Shown here: in pieces, positions 15,598-22,401 of the stretch
How the letters are laid out: each line of letters opens with the position of its first letter
How positions within the stretch are numbered: the first letter of the stretch is position 1
From: a virus
Virus record (IMG/VR): IMGVR_UViG_3300035680_000085
Coordinates: 1-25,293 of that record
Length of the DNA stretch: 25,293 bases
Strand: one strand, 5' to 3'
Made by a program: the position numbers and the translations under genes
The notes under the pieces: generated by a model
What the model was told of the DNA's origin: nothing
What the model saw: the letters and a program-made list of their open reading frames with translations, nothing else
Database searches by the model: none

Positions 15598-15805
15598 TCA
15601 GCATGTTCGTCGCCGTCTCCTGGCACAGCGTGTCGCCTTGGGCCAGGTCGAACGTATGCGGGTAGTGCTTGAGCAGCCGCCGGGCCTCCTGCCGGACGAC
15701 CGCAGGGATGCCCTTGAGACCGTCCGACACGTACGGGCTCGATAGCCGCACAAGGAACGCACGCGTCCAGACGATCGCGGCAGTTCGCTCGGATGGCATG
15801 GTCAT
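15581..15805 (-). CDS. BPSL0761-like small phage protein
   Basis: 74 residues from ATG 15805, coupled to the preceding gene by ATGA. The pattern MPSERTAAIVWTRAFLVRL near the start, then VVRQEARRLLKHYPHTFDL, matches the BPSL0761 family of small, helical phage proteins of unknown function. The C-terminus EVTT is encoded by the repeat cassette that also carries the next ribosome binding site. It lies in the replication operon between the initiator and clamp genes. Confidence 0.8.
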   Translation of the reverse strand: MTMPSERTAAIVWTRAFLVRLSSPYVSDGLKGIPAVVRQEARRLLKHYPHTFDLAQGDTLCQETATNMLNEVTT

Positions 15806-15820
15806 GTGGTGACCTCCTTG
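15801..15820. repeat. Translational-coupling cassette copy (exact 20-bp repeat)
   Basis: GTCATGTGGTGACCTCCTTG, identical to 16007-16026. On the minus strand it supplies AAGGAGGT, the last codons (EVTT) and stop of one gene, and the ATG of the next. Confidence 0.9.
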
Positions 15821-16011
15821 CCTCGGCCGGCATTGGCTGCCAAGGCCTTATCAAGCCTTTTTTGCGACGATGCCGACCTATTGGCCCGGCGGGCCTCTTC
15901 GGCCTTTTCGCACACGCCCAGAAGCTGGAGGAGCATGTTTAGTCGCCGAGATGTACGTCGAAACTCCTCGCGGACTTCCTCAGACGTTGGAAGAGATTCC
16001 TCAATCGTCAT
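15802..16011 (-). CDS. Small hypothetical protein
   Basis: 69 residues from ATG 16011, which overlaps the initiator stop within the repeat cassette. The sequence is charged and helical (SEEVREEFRRTSRRLNMLLQ, then EKAEEARRANRSASSQKR), likely a coiled coil, ending in GKEVTT. No family recognised. It lies directly after the initiator gene, where lambdoid phages keep a helicase-loader gene, but it is too short to be a known loader. Confidence 0.7.
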   Translation of the reverse strand: MTIEESLPTSEEVREEFRRTSRRLNMLLQLLGVCEKAEEARRANRSASSQKRLDKALAANAGRGKEVTT

Positions 16012-16026
16012 GTGGTGACCTCCTTG
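16007..16026. repeat. Translational-coupling cassette copy (exact 20-bp repeat)
   Basis: Identical to 15801-15820, at the junction of the initiator gene and the 69-residue gene. Confidence 0.9.
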
Positions 16027-16856
16027 CGCAATTGGTTGACCATCTTCCGCCGCGTGTACTCAAAGTCGTCGGCGTCCTTGCCCTTGAATCCCTCGGCCGG
16101 TGGCTTCTCGTCTGGCGATCGGTAGCCGCCCGCAGGCCGCTGCTCCCGTGGGTTGTCGAACTGGCCGCCCAAAACCTTGTCCACGAAGCCAGGAGCCAGC
16201 AGCTGCGGCAGCGTTACCGGGTCGCGGAAGTATCTGCACCTCGGCAGGGCGTCGATGGCCGCCAGGGCCTTCTCGAACCAGCCCTCCTCGGCCAGACGGT
16301 CGGCCACCTTGTCCGGCGGCGCCGGTAGCTTCCACGGTCGGCCAGTGCCGGTAGCCCAAGCCCTCCGTAGCGTCTCCCAGCCCGCCGGTTCCTCCTGCGA
16401 AAGCGCAGCGCTCCCGTGGGAAGAAGAAGAATTTCTATCTCTTCTATCTCTTCTATCTGGTGCGCTTGAGCGCACGGGTGCGTGCGCTTGAGCGCACGCG
16501 GTAGTGCGCCCACGCGCACCAGAGGCCCGAGAAGCGTGCAAAGCCCGTGATTTTGCGGCCTGCGAGAACCGACGCTCCCATCCGGGGATCGCCACAGTTC
16601 CGTTCTCCGCGTCAATCACCAGCCAGCCGACTTCCTGGACCGCCAACCAGAACGCCTCGTCGCCGCCACAGATCCGGCCGAGGAGCCGGACTGACATCCG
16701 GGCGGTGCCGTCTGCACTGTTCAGCGAGGCCCAGCCCCAGAGCATGAGGAGCCGCCCGACGACCTGGTCGACCGGCAGACCGGTCGAGTCGACGAGCTCG
16801 AGCACCTCGGGCTTCTGCGGTAGGCAAACGTCGTAGGGAACCCACTCACCGGCCAT
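16008..16856 (-). CDS. Phage replication initiator / replisome organizer with internal origin
   Basis: 282 residues from ATG 16856, chosen because AAAGGAGG lies six bases upstream; an upstream in-frame start lacks this. The N-terminal ~110 residues (WVPYDVCLPQKPEVLELVD, VVGRLLMLWGWASLN, RLLGRICGGDEAFWLAVQEVGWL) resemble the winged-helix domain of phage replication initiators. A low-complexity Ala/Arg/Ser linker follows (about 113-160), then a C-terminal domain with PDKVADRLAEEGWFEKALAAI. The linker DNA carries iterons and a 9-bp repeat tract, as in lambda O. It binds the origin and probably recruits the host helicase. It ends in KEVTT. Confidence 0.8.
   Translation of the reverse strand: MAGEWVPYDVCLPQKPEVLELVDSTGLPVDQVVGRLLMLWGWASLNSADGTARMSVRLLGRICGGDEAFWLAVQEVGWLVIDAENGTVAIPGWERRFSQAAKSRALHASRASGARGRTTACAQAHAPVRSSAPDRRDRRDRNSSSSHGSAALSQEEPAGWETLRRAWATGTGRPWKLPAPPDKVADRLAEEGWFEKALAAIDALPRCRYFRDPVTLPQLLAPGFVDKVLGGQFDNPREQRPAGGYRSPDEKPPAEGFKGKDADDFEYTRRKMVNQLRKEVTT
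16433..16519. other. Putative replication origin (iterons plus repeat tract) inside initiator gene
   Basis: Three tandem 9-bp repeats TTCTATCTC/G (16433-16459), AT-richer than the surroundings, abut three palindromic elements beginning at 16460, 16482 and 16504, an exact 22-bp period. The first two are identical (GTGCGCTTGAGCGCACG); the third is GTGCGC-CCAC-GCGCAC. This is the iteron plus unwinding-element layout of a lambda-type origin, placed in the linker of the initiator gene. Confidence 0.75.
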
Positions 16857-17151
16857 CCGTGGCCTCCTTTCCAAACTCTGTTACGGAGCCGTCCTCGTTG
16901 ACTTTCCCGGCCCTCAACGTCAGCCCGTTCATCTTGTCGTATGCCATGCGGATCAGCGCGCGGCACTGCGGAACCGTCAGCCGCCCATTGAGCTCGGCGT
17001 CCAGGATCATCCCTTGGACGCCCATCTCTCTAGTGTCGGTGCTCAATTCAGAAGCCGGCGGGCACCTGAGGTCATCTGGACGAAGAAGCAAGTCCTCATG
17101 CAAGGCATCTTCGATCACTATCTCAAAGTCGCGCACGATGTCATTTGCCAA
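16846..17151 (-). CDS. Small hypothetical protein upstream of the initiator
   Basis: 101 residues from TTG at 17151, with GGGGGTG ahead; the stop is 11 bases inside the initiator start region. The sequence is acidic at the N-terminus (IVRDFEIVIEDALHEDLLL), contains STDTREMGVQGMILDAELNG and IRMAYDKMNGLTL. It is soluble with no recognised motif. It is probably co-expressed with the initiator. Confidence 0.65.
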   Translation of the reverse strand: MANDIVRDFEIVIEDALHEDLLLRPDDLRCPPASELSTDTREMGVQGMILDAELNGRLTVPQCRALIRMAYDKMNGLTLRAGKVNEDGSVTEFGKEATDGR

Positions 17152-17162
17152 AGTCGCACCCC

Positions 17163-18497
17163 CTAGTAGTTGTTCATGTAGTAAGAAGGGACGCCTTTGA
17201 CTCGTTTTTCGGAATCAGCCTCTAATAGCTTCCTGTTTGCTTCGTTAACCCGCCTTCGCTGTACTGCGTCGGTGTCTCGCGGCTTGCCGCCGAACCACCT
17301 AGACGAAGTGATCTCACGGCGTGCAACAACTTGCAGCCTTTCCTGTGCGTCGATCACAAGCGGTGTGCCGCGGCTTTCAGCAACAGACGTAGCGTCAAGT
17401 GGTGTAGTGACGCGGGACTGTTGTGCAATTTCACGCAGCGCGGCGATCTCGTCGGCGGACGCCGAGTGCCGCTGATTTATTCGTGAAAGAACTTCTTCCG
17501 CTGATGCGTGAGCAGGAATCGACGGTGACGCTCGTGGCGAAAGTCTGTTTTTTCTTCCTACAAATGTGCTTGCATCCTCTAGGTCTCGTATCAACTGCCT
17601 AACCATTTCGAGGACGTACTCGCGGTCGCCGTTCCATGTCATAGAAAAATGACCACGGAACCGAAACTTGCTGTCAAACCAAGTCTTGCGGTCAATGTTC
17701 AGCCGTCTGTTTTCGGTCACGACGTGCGAATTGCGCACCTTCATTTTCACCATAAGATGCTTCATGCCGTCGTCCGCGGTAGCTGCCTTTGATAGCGCGT
17801 GGGAGTCGTCGAGCAGCTGCCACCTATCACCCCCTGCGCACCTCCAGATGAGGCCGAGGTAAAACGCGAACAGACACTGTTCGCCGGCCGCCAGAAACAC
17901 ATTCATGACCCTCGGCTTAAACAAGCCCTCGACTACCACGGTCCCGCTTGTTGAGAAGGATGAAATGCAGATTCGCTCGGAGCCGAACTTCGAGCAGAGG
18001 CCTGCCGCAGCCGAGTCAAGTATCCACCAGCAAGTTGCACCACCCGAAGATGTGTGCGCAATTTTTGGCCTATATCTATCGATGCCGCTGCAGACCACCT
18101 CCGCCACGATCGCAGACTCTTTGTGGATCGCGTCCCATATGTAGCCGGATTGACTATCAGTAATCTCGCAGTCGAAGCCAACGCTGTGCAGACCCCGTTT
18201 GATGCACAGATGCGCTGGCGTTTCGCGGCCGGTCGGACAATTTCCTCTTGATGAAGCGTGTGCAAAAAATGGCGTGCCATTCCTGCCGACGTAATGCCTC
18301 ATTTGCCCTTTACATTTCGGGCAGCGAAATCCGCTTGCGTACTGATCGCGTCCCGCAACCCGAACCTCATCCGCAGTGACTAGCTCGCCAGACTGTAACG
18401 CCAGCGCAAACGGGTTAGTTCTTTGCTTTGCTCTGTCGCCATCAGCAAGCGAATCCAGTCGGTCCAGAATGTTTGCGTCGTCCGTAATCGCGTCCAT
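17163..18497 (-). CDS. CoiA-like protein with N-terminal zinc/nuclease-like domain
   Basis: 444 residues from ATG 18497 with GAGG eight bases ahead (a GTG one codon earlier is also open). Residues 56-110 match the competence protein CoiA N-terminal region: FRCPKCKG (Cys59, Cys62), FFAH (His80), then a Cys at 87 and ETPAHLCIKRGL, followed by a YIWDAIH acidic block that may be a degenerate nuclease site. CoiA-type proteins are linked to DNA uptake and recombination. The remaining 300 residues are unassigned. By eye the gene has lower GC than its neighbours, which suggests separate acquisition. Role in the phage is unknown. Confidence 0.7.
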   Translation of the reverse strand: MDAITDDANILDRLDSLADGDRAKQRTNPFALALQSGELVTADEVRVAGRDQYASGFRCPKCKGQMRHYVGRNGTPFFAHASSRGNCPTGRETPAHLCIKRGLHSVGFDCEITDSQSGYIWDAIHKESAIVAEVVCSGIDRYRPKIAHTSSGGATCWWILDSAAAGLCSKFGSERICISSFSTSGTVVVEGLFKPRVMNVFLAAGEQCLFAFYLGLIWRCAGGDRWQLLDDSHALSKAATADDGMKHLMVKMKVRNSHVVTENRRLNIDRKTWFDSKFRFRGHFSMTWNGDREYVLEMVRQLIRDLEDASTFVGRKNRLSPRASPSIPAHASAEEVLSRINQRHSASADEIAALREIAQQSRVTTPLDATSVAESRGTPLVIDAQERLQVVARREITSSRWFGGKPRDTDAVQRRRVNEANRKLLEADSEKRVKGVPSYYMNNY

Positions 18498-18533
18498 CAC
18501 ACGTACCTCAGTTTGCTTTTGACCACGGTTCGC

Positions 18534-18911
18534 TTACTTGCCCCACGCCTCAGCCATTCGTTCCAGTGCGTCGGCGATGCGATGCAACGCGTCCCGGTCG
18601 CCACCAAAGGATGCAATGGCGGAGTCCGCCACCTCTTTTGTGCCGGTCTTGCAAACGCGCTTGGCCTGGCACCGATCGAGCAATGACCTGGCCGCCGCCG
18701 GGTCAACCCACACTGGCCCTATCCGAAACTCACTAGTGGTCCTCACTAGCTTGACTGCCGGTATCACGTCCGAGTTGTGCGCGTCGCTGAGTATCTTTTG
18801 GTCTGTGACGCTGTCAGTAAGGTCCGCTATGCGAACCCACCCCTCCGGAACGTCCGATACGTTTGTGATGATTCGCGCCACGCTTAGCTCCTTGTGTTTC
18901 TGATTTGCCAT
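18534..18911 (-). CDS. Hypothetical protein
   Basis: 125 residues from ATG 18911, overlapping the end of the upstream HTH gene by 28 bases. A much longer open frame upstream is a shadow of that gene. It contains SVARIITNVSDVPEGWVRIADLTDSVTD-like N-terminal sequence (residues 9-36), a SEFRIGPVWVDPAAARSLLD block and a C-terminal helix RIADALERMAEAW. No family recognised, possibly a DNA-binding or replication accessory. Confidence 0.65.
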   Translation of the reverse strand: MANQKHKELSVARIITNVSDVPEGWVRIADLTDSVTDQKILSDAHNSDVIPAVKLVRTTSEFRIGPVWVDPAAARSLLDRCQAKRVCKTGTKEVADSAIASFGGDRDALHRIADALERMAEAWGK

Positions 18912-19216
18912 TCCCTCTCGCCACGCCCGCTCAAGCTCGTCACCGTCCTGCCCGTCTCGACGATCCGGCCAGCCTTGGCCAGCTCGTTGATCCGCTTGCC
19001 GATCTGGTGCGGCAGCAGCCCACACCGTGCCGCGATGCCGCTGGCCCCAGCCGGGCCGTCGAGCAGTGCCGCGAGGATCTGCCGCTGATGCCGTGTCGCC
19101 AGCCCACAGGCCTGTGCCGCAGCCGCGTGCGATGTCGCAGGGTCTGATGCCCTGGCTGCTACAAACAGCGGCAGGGCCTCCTCGATCGGCGGCGTTATGT
19201 AGTGCGGTCTGATCAT
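18884..19216 (-). CDS. Winged-helix DNA-binding protein
   Basis: 110 residues from ATG 19216 with GGAG eight bases upstream. It has the phage-typical ASDPATSHAAAAQA motif, then a helix-turn-helix: RQILAALLDGPAGASGIAARCGLLPHQIGKRINELAKAGRI (about residues 45-85) followed by a beta-wing (VETGRTVTSLSGRGEREW). This is the architecture of small phage wHTH proteins that act as regulators or replication accessory factors. It lies in the early operon, and no classical CI-type repressor was seen elsewhere in the window. Confidence 0.8.
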   Translation of the reverse strand: MIRPHYITPPIEEALPLFVAARASDPATSHAAAAQACGLATRHQRQILAALLDGPAGASGIAARCGLLPHQIGKRINELAKAGRIVETGRTVTSLSGRGEREWQIRNTRS

Positions 19217-19242
19217 TTGCGTTACTCCAAGCGTTTGTATTA

Positions 19243-19259
19243 GCCCGGTTACGCCGGGC
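19243..19259. repeat. Short GC hairpin in the gap before the wHTH gene
   Basis: GCCCGG/CCGGGC six-bp arms with a five-base loop in the 167-base gap 19217-19383, which otherwise shows no gene I can support. No U-tract follows, so a terminator is not claimed. Confidence 0.45.
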
Positions 19260-19383
19260 AGGCGGCTCGGTCACCGGGGAAGGCTTCCCAGCCCGAACTG
19301 CGGTGGTCGGTGCGATACTCCCGCGGAACGACCCATGCGGCGGATGCAGGCGCCGCTGCGGCCAGGGTGGGCCGGTCCGTCGA

Positions 19384-19698
19384 TCACTCGTAGCGAATCA
19401 CTGCGAACCAGCCGCGAGGGCCGCGGGCGACGCCTCGCTCGACAATGCGGTAGCGCCCACGCTGGGCGTCCTGGTAGAAGCAGCAGCTGCGGAACGCAGC
19501 GTCCGGCGAGCTCGAGGAGAAGCCGATTCCCTCCCGACGGCCTCCGGCCCGGCCGCAATGCGCCAGCACGCCGGTACGGGCCATACGCTCGGCCGCTTCC
19601 TGCGCCGACACGATCGTCGTTACCGTGATCACCTGCTCGGCCTTGGCCGTGGCAGCACAGCACGACAACGCACAAACCATCAAAATTGCGAATCTCAT
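19384..19698 (-). CDS. Small secreted cysteine-containing protein
   Basis: 104 residues from ATG 19698; a longer open frame upstream is a shadow of two other genes. The N-terminus MRFAILMVCALSCCAATAKA is a signal peptide with a likely cleavage after AKA. The mature part has a helix with QEAAERMARTGVLAHCGR, then GIGFSSSSPDAAFRSCCFYQ and a C-terminal strand GWFAVIRYE, with several cysteines that could form disulfides. A secreted protein inside an early replication operon is unusual and might act on the host envelope or be a lysogenic-conversion gene. No family recognised. Confidence 0.7.
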   Translation of the reverse strand: MRFAILMVCALSCCAATAKAEQVITVTTIVSAQEAAERMARTGVLAHCGRAGGRREGIGFSSSSPDAAFRSCCFYQDAQRGRYRIVERGVARGPRGWFAVIRYE

Positions 19699-19753
19699 GT
19701 AGATCCCTCCATGGGCAACCAAACCACGCCCGCCGTCCACGACGGGCACACTG

Positions 19754-20017
19754 TCAATCGCTGGCCTCGGCCGGCGGCCGAGGGTCAAACTCTTTCTCTG
19801 GCTGGTACTGCGGCAGCTGCTGCTGCAACGTGACCAACTCCTTGAAGTAGCCGTCCGCTCGCCGGTTGGCCGCAGCCAAGTCGGCGTCGAACCGTTCCAC
19901 CCATTTGGCCATCGCCGGGCGATGCAGCCGCTTGAGTTCTTTGACGATGTCGGCCGAACAGGTGAACGTGTCATCCACGCTGACCGGCGCGACGTATGGA
20001 GATGGCTTCTGGTACAT
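19754..20017 (-). CDS. Small coiled-coil protein
   Basis: 87 residues from ATG 20017 with AGGA upstream. A hydrophilic N-terminus (SPYVAPVSVDDTFTCSAD) is followed by a long helix rich in Lys, Arg, Glu and Gln (IVKELKRLHRPAMAKW, then ADGYFKELVTLQQQL). It follows the SSB-like gene with a 7-base gap and may be a small recombination accessory; function not visible. A short hairpin (19728-19747) lies after its stop. Confidence 0.65.
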   Translation of the reverse strand: MYQKPSPYVAPVSVDDTFTCSADIVKELKRLHRPAMAKWVERFDADLAAANRRADGYFKELVTLQQQLPQYQPEKEFDPRPPAEASD

Positions 20018-20024
20018 GGGCGTC

Positions 20025-20519
20025 CTAAAACGGGATGTCGTCGGAGCCGATCGCAGGCGACGCCGCCCGCACCCGTGCTGCCGGAGTTCGTGCCGGCTTG
20101 GCGGCCTGCGGCGGCACAGGCCCAGGCAGGTACTTCTTGATCACGGCGCTGACCTTGCCGGCCTTGCTCGTGTAGTGCTCGACCATGGCGATCACCACCT
20201 GGCCGAGCACAGCCTCGGGCGACACTCGCAGCGTGTTGCCGTCGGCTTCCAGGCCGATTGCCTTGGCCAACTCGGCACCCATGTAGGGCCTGTGCTTGGG
20301 CAGGTCGTGGTAGATGTGCTTGTGGGTGGCGTCGAGCTCGAGCCGGATCTTCAGGCAAATGCCATCCGGGTTGGTCTTCTCGTCGACCTTCCACTGGTTC
20401 GGGCCTACCTCGGCCGACACGATCTTCAGCCGGTGGGTGCCGACCGGCACGATGTCGTACTCCTCGGGCCTCGTGCCGTGTACGTCCGCCGCCTCGTCCA
20501 TCGTCCATTCGATATCCAT
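20025..20519 (-). CDS. SSB-like/DUF669-type recombination protein
   Basis: 164 residues. The ATG at 20519 is preferred because GGAGAGG lies nine bases upstream; an ATG at 20585 in the same frame would overlap the upstream gene by 14 bases. The middle (VPVGTHRLKIVSAEVGPNQW, then ICLKIRLELDATHKHIYHDLP) has the beta pattern of DUF669/Gp2.5-like phage proteins, and the C-terminus ends in SDDIPF, the acidic tip typical of single-strand DNA-binding proteins that recruit partners. Paired with the Sak4-like ATPase, it fits a phage single-strand annealing module. Confidence 0.75.
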   Translation of the reverse strand: MDIEWTMDEAADVHGTRPEEYDIVPVGTHRLKIVSAEVGPNQWKVDEKTNPDGICLKIRLELDATHKHIYHDLPKHRPYMGAELAKAIGLEADGNTLRVSPEAVLGQVVIAMVEHYTSKAGKVSAVIKKYLPGPVPPQAAKPARTPAARVRAASPAIGSDDIPF

Positions 20520-20571
20520 ATCGTCGTTCCTCTCCTGTGGTGGTTTCTTCCGCTTCATCGATGCCCACGAG

Positions 20572-21513
20572 TCATGCCACGCCATTCGTCACCTCCGGCT
20601 CGATCTGCTGGTGACGCATCGTGATCTGCTTGTCGAGCCGCGCCCGCTGAGTTGGCGACAACTCGCCGGTCGACACGGCCTCGTCCGCCTCATCGCCGAT
20701 GGTGCCGAGCTCCTCGACGGTGGCTGCGGTGTTCACGCGATCAAGCCAGCCGCCTCGGGCAGGCTGGCCGGCCCCTGTACCGCCGGTAGCGTCGGCAGTT
20801 CTTGTAGGCGTCGGCGCCGACGCCACAGGGGACGGGAGCCCGTCCGACAGCCACGCCGCAAGGTCGCGGCCGAAGTCTTCGCCGGGCTTGTCCAAGAGCT
20901 TGTCCTGGAACTTGCCCGTCCGGTCCTTGATCACGTTGGCAACGTGCTCGGTCGAGATCTCGACCAGAAGGTCGAACTCGTACTCAACGCCTTTGCCCTG
21001 CTCGGGAGCGAGGCCGACACGCTGCGGTGTCTTGCGGCCGTTGTTGTCGACGGTCGTCCACTCGGTCTTCGACCTCATGGTGGCGATGACATGGCCAGGG
21101 TAGGTCAGGATGGCCTGCACCAGCCGACGCTGCAGCGGCGTGCCCTCCGACCAGGCCGACCAGGTGTTCCCGCGGTACTTGGCCTTTGCCAGCTTCTCGA
21201 CCTCCTCCAAGAGCGTCTGCCAGCCGTGCGACAGCGAGTCGATCACGAGCACCGTGTAGCCAGCCTTTGCCGCTTCGCCAATCGCGGCCACGTAGCCGTC
21301 AATGGTCTGGTCCTGCAGCTCGAGCACGTCGAACGAGAACCGGTCGGCGTACTTGCTGGCCGAGCCACGCTCGGTGTCGATTACTGCCACCGTGCCGCCA
21401 GCAGCCAGGCCAGAGGCCACCCGCAGGGAAGTGAACGTCTTGCCAGCGCCGCTTGGTCCGAAGATCGCAGCCCTGAGTTTTGCGGCTGCCTTTGTTGCCT
21501 TTGTGAATCCCAT
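20572..21513 (-). CDS. Sak4-like RecA-type ATPase
   Basis: 313 residues from ATG 21513 with AAAGGA upstream. The N-terminal AAA/RecA core has Walker A GPSGAGKT (19-26), VAVIDTERGSASKY (46-56), and Walker B VLVIDSLSHGW (88-98), followed by a TMRSKTEW strand and a KGVEYEFDLLVEI block, the pattern of Sak4-type phage ATPases that work with a phage SSB in strand annealing or exchange. A Pro/Thr-rich linker (about 232-255) leads to a small helical C-terminal domain. It is coupled to the SSB-like gene downstream. Confidence 0.88.
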   Translation of the reverse strand: MGFTKATKAAAKLRAAIFGPSGAGKTFTSLRVASGLAAGGTVAVIDTERGSASKYADRFSFDVLELQDQTIDGYVAAIGEAAKAGYTVLVIDSLSHGWQTLLEEVEKLAKAKYRGNTWSAWSEGTPLQRRLVQAILTYPGHVIATMRSKTEWTTVDNNGRKTPQRVGLAPEQGKGVEYEFDLLVEISTEHVANVIKDRTGKFQDKLLDKPGEDFGRDLAAWLSDGLPSPVASAPTPTRTADATGGTGAGQPARGGWLDRVNTAATVEELGTIGDEADEAVSTGELSPTQRARLDKQITMRHQQIEPEVTNGVA

Positions 21514-21652
21514 TTCCGTGTCCTTTCGTGTTTCGCGAATCTGGAAACCCGCTCCGCTTCCTGCTCGGCGGGCAATACTGTGCGTCCTTGCTTGACGGCC
21601 TCCGGCCGCCTCCTTCCGACCAACGGTTCCACCGCCGGTCGATCCTGTGCGA

Positions 21653-21898
21653 TTACCAGGGCAGTACGTTTCCGACGGGCCACGCCCGCGGGTCGACCTC
21701 CACGATGTCGCTGGCGGTCTCGACGAGTAGCTTGCCGTTGTGGTGGGCGATCACATCGCCGTCGTCGAACGAGCTCTGAGGCCAGCCAGCAAGGCGGAAG
21801 GTGACTCCGGTGCCGATGGCAAAGGCGTTCACGTCGCTGCCGTAGGTTTCGGACATCCCGGCGACTGCGGCGCGGTATTCGTTTTCGTGTGGATCCAT
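21653..21898 (-). CDS. Small hypothetical protein
   Basis: 81 residues from ATG 21898 with GGAG seven bases upstream. The sequence has a helical N-terminus (ENEYRAAVAGMSETYG) and a beta-like C-terminal half (GTGVTFRLAGWPQ, DGDVIAHHNGKLLVE). It lies just downstream of the promoter and operator cluster, so it may be the first gene of the early operon. No family recognised. The 139 bases between its stop and the ATPase start hold no gene I can support. Confidence 0.65.
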   Translation of the reverse strand: MDPHENEYRAAVAGMSETYGSDVNAFAIGTGVTFRLAGWPQSSFDDGDVIAHHNGKLLVETASDIVEVDPRAWPVGNVLPW

Positions 21899-21915
21899 AA
21901 CTCAACTCCATTTGA

Positions 21916-21930
21916 GATGTGGTTAAAACT
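21916..21930. repeat. Operator-like repeat, copy 1 (degenerate)
   Basis: GATGTGGTTAAAACT, matching the two other copies in the AGATGTGG core and right arm; the left arm is degraded. Confidence 0.65.
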
Positions 21931-21940
21931 CTGGTGCGGT

Positions 21941-21962
21941 GTTCTAGGGATGTGGTTAGAAC
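21941..21962. promoter_or_regulatory. Operator-like repeat, copy 2, on a promoter
   Basis: Arms GTTCTA and TAGAAC around GGGATGTGGT form a 22-bp imperfect palindrome. It spans the -10 and spacer of the candidate promoter, so a bound regulator would block RNA polymerase. Confidence 0.75.
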
Positions 21963-21969
21963 TTGTCAA
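21941..21969 (-). promoter_or_regulatory. Sigma70-like early promoter candidate
   Basis: On the minus strand: TTGACA (21969-21964), a 17-base spacer, and TAGAAC (21946-21941) as a -10 element. It points at the 81-residue gene and the recombination operon. The -35 is consensus; the -10 matches four of six. Confidence 0.6.
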
Positions 21970-22108
21970 CAGGGAAAATCCTCGAGGTCCACTGAAGTGT
22001 GTCTACAGCGAGAAATACCGCACGTGCCAGCTGTGAGTCGCTCCCGAGCTCTTGGCCGAGCCGGACAAGAACGAGCGCCCTGACAAGGTCATTCCAATCA
22101 ATTCGCAT
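21956..22108 (-). CDS. Small hypothetical protein
   Basis: 50 residues from ATG 22108 with GGAGG five bases upstream. The sequence is helical (DLVRALVLVRLGQELGSDSQLARAVFLAV region, 7-35) with a short C-terminal tail. Its 3' end overlaps the promoter and operator copy 2, and operator copy 3 lies just upstream. Possibly a small regulator; not recognised. Confidence 0.6.
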   Translation of the reverse strand: MRIDWNDLVRALVLVRLGQELGSDSQLARAVFLAVDTLQWTSRIFPVDKF

Positions 22109-22118
22109 GCTGCCCTCC

Positions 22119-22140
22119 GTTCTAGAGATGTGGCTAGAAC
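22119..22140. promoter_or_regulatory. Operator-like repeat, copy 3 (best palindrome)
   Basis: Seven-base arms GTTCTAG (22119-22125) and CTAGAAC (22134-22140) around AGATGTGG. It lies directly before the ribosome binding site of the 50-residue gene. Confidence 0.7.
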
Positions 22141-22179
22141 TGTATCGGGAGCGAGAGGCCGGCTTCTTCAGAAAATTAT

Positions 22180-22401
22180 TCAGGACGCCTGACGCTTGCG
22201 TGGCCGCCCGGTGGATGGCTTTTCCTTGGCCTTCCGCTTGACCTCGTCGAGGTCGTAGACAAGAGCGCGGTCGTGAAGGTGCCCGCACCAGAGATCACCG
22301 GCCAGGGCCAGCTGCCTGATCCGGCCCATTGTGCAGCCGTACAGGTCCGCCGCTTCACGCGTGGAGATGTATGTCTTTTTCGGGTCAGGCTTGAATGGCA
22401 T
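22180..22401 (-). CDS. Excisionase-like helix-turn-helix protein
   Basis: 73 residues from ATG 22401, chosen for GGAGG eight bases upstream; starts at 22407 or 22464 are in frame and would add up to 21 residues. The motif TYISTREAADLYGCTMGRIRQ followed by WCGHLHDRALVYDLDEVKRKA (split over residues 10-55) is the MerR/Xis winged-helix fold of excisionases and small DNA-binding proteins. The tail is basic (GRPRKRQ). It lies next to attP and the integrase gene, so excision or directionality control is likely. It could alternatively be an early regulator binding the three operator copies. Confidence 0.75.
   Translation of the reverse strand: MPFKPDPKKTYISTREAADLYGCTMGRIRQLALAGDLWCGHLHDRALVYDLDEVKRKAKEKPSTGRPRKRQAS

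Noticed and set aside
16461-16519. CRISPR-like array
   Set aside because: Repeats are only 16-17 bp with 5-bp gaps; they fit iterons in the initiator gene, not spacers.
19384-20568. 394-residue minus-strand frame
   Set aside because: It runs through three better-supported genes; only its last 104 residues, with a signal peptide, are kept.
21381-21911. 176-residue minus-strand frame over the ATPase start
   Set aside because: Arg/Gln-rich shadow overlapping the Sak4-like start and the 81-residue gene; no RBS or motif support.
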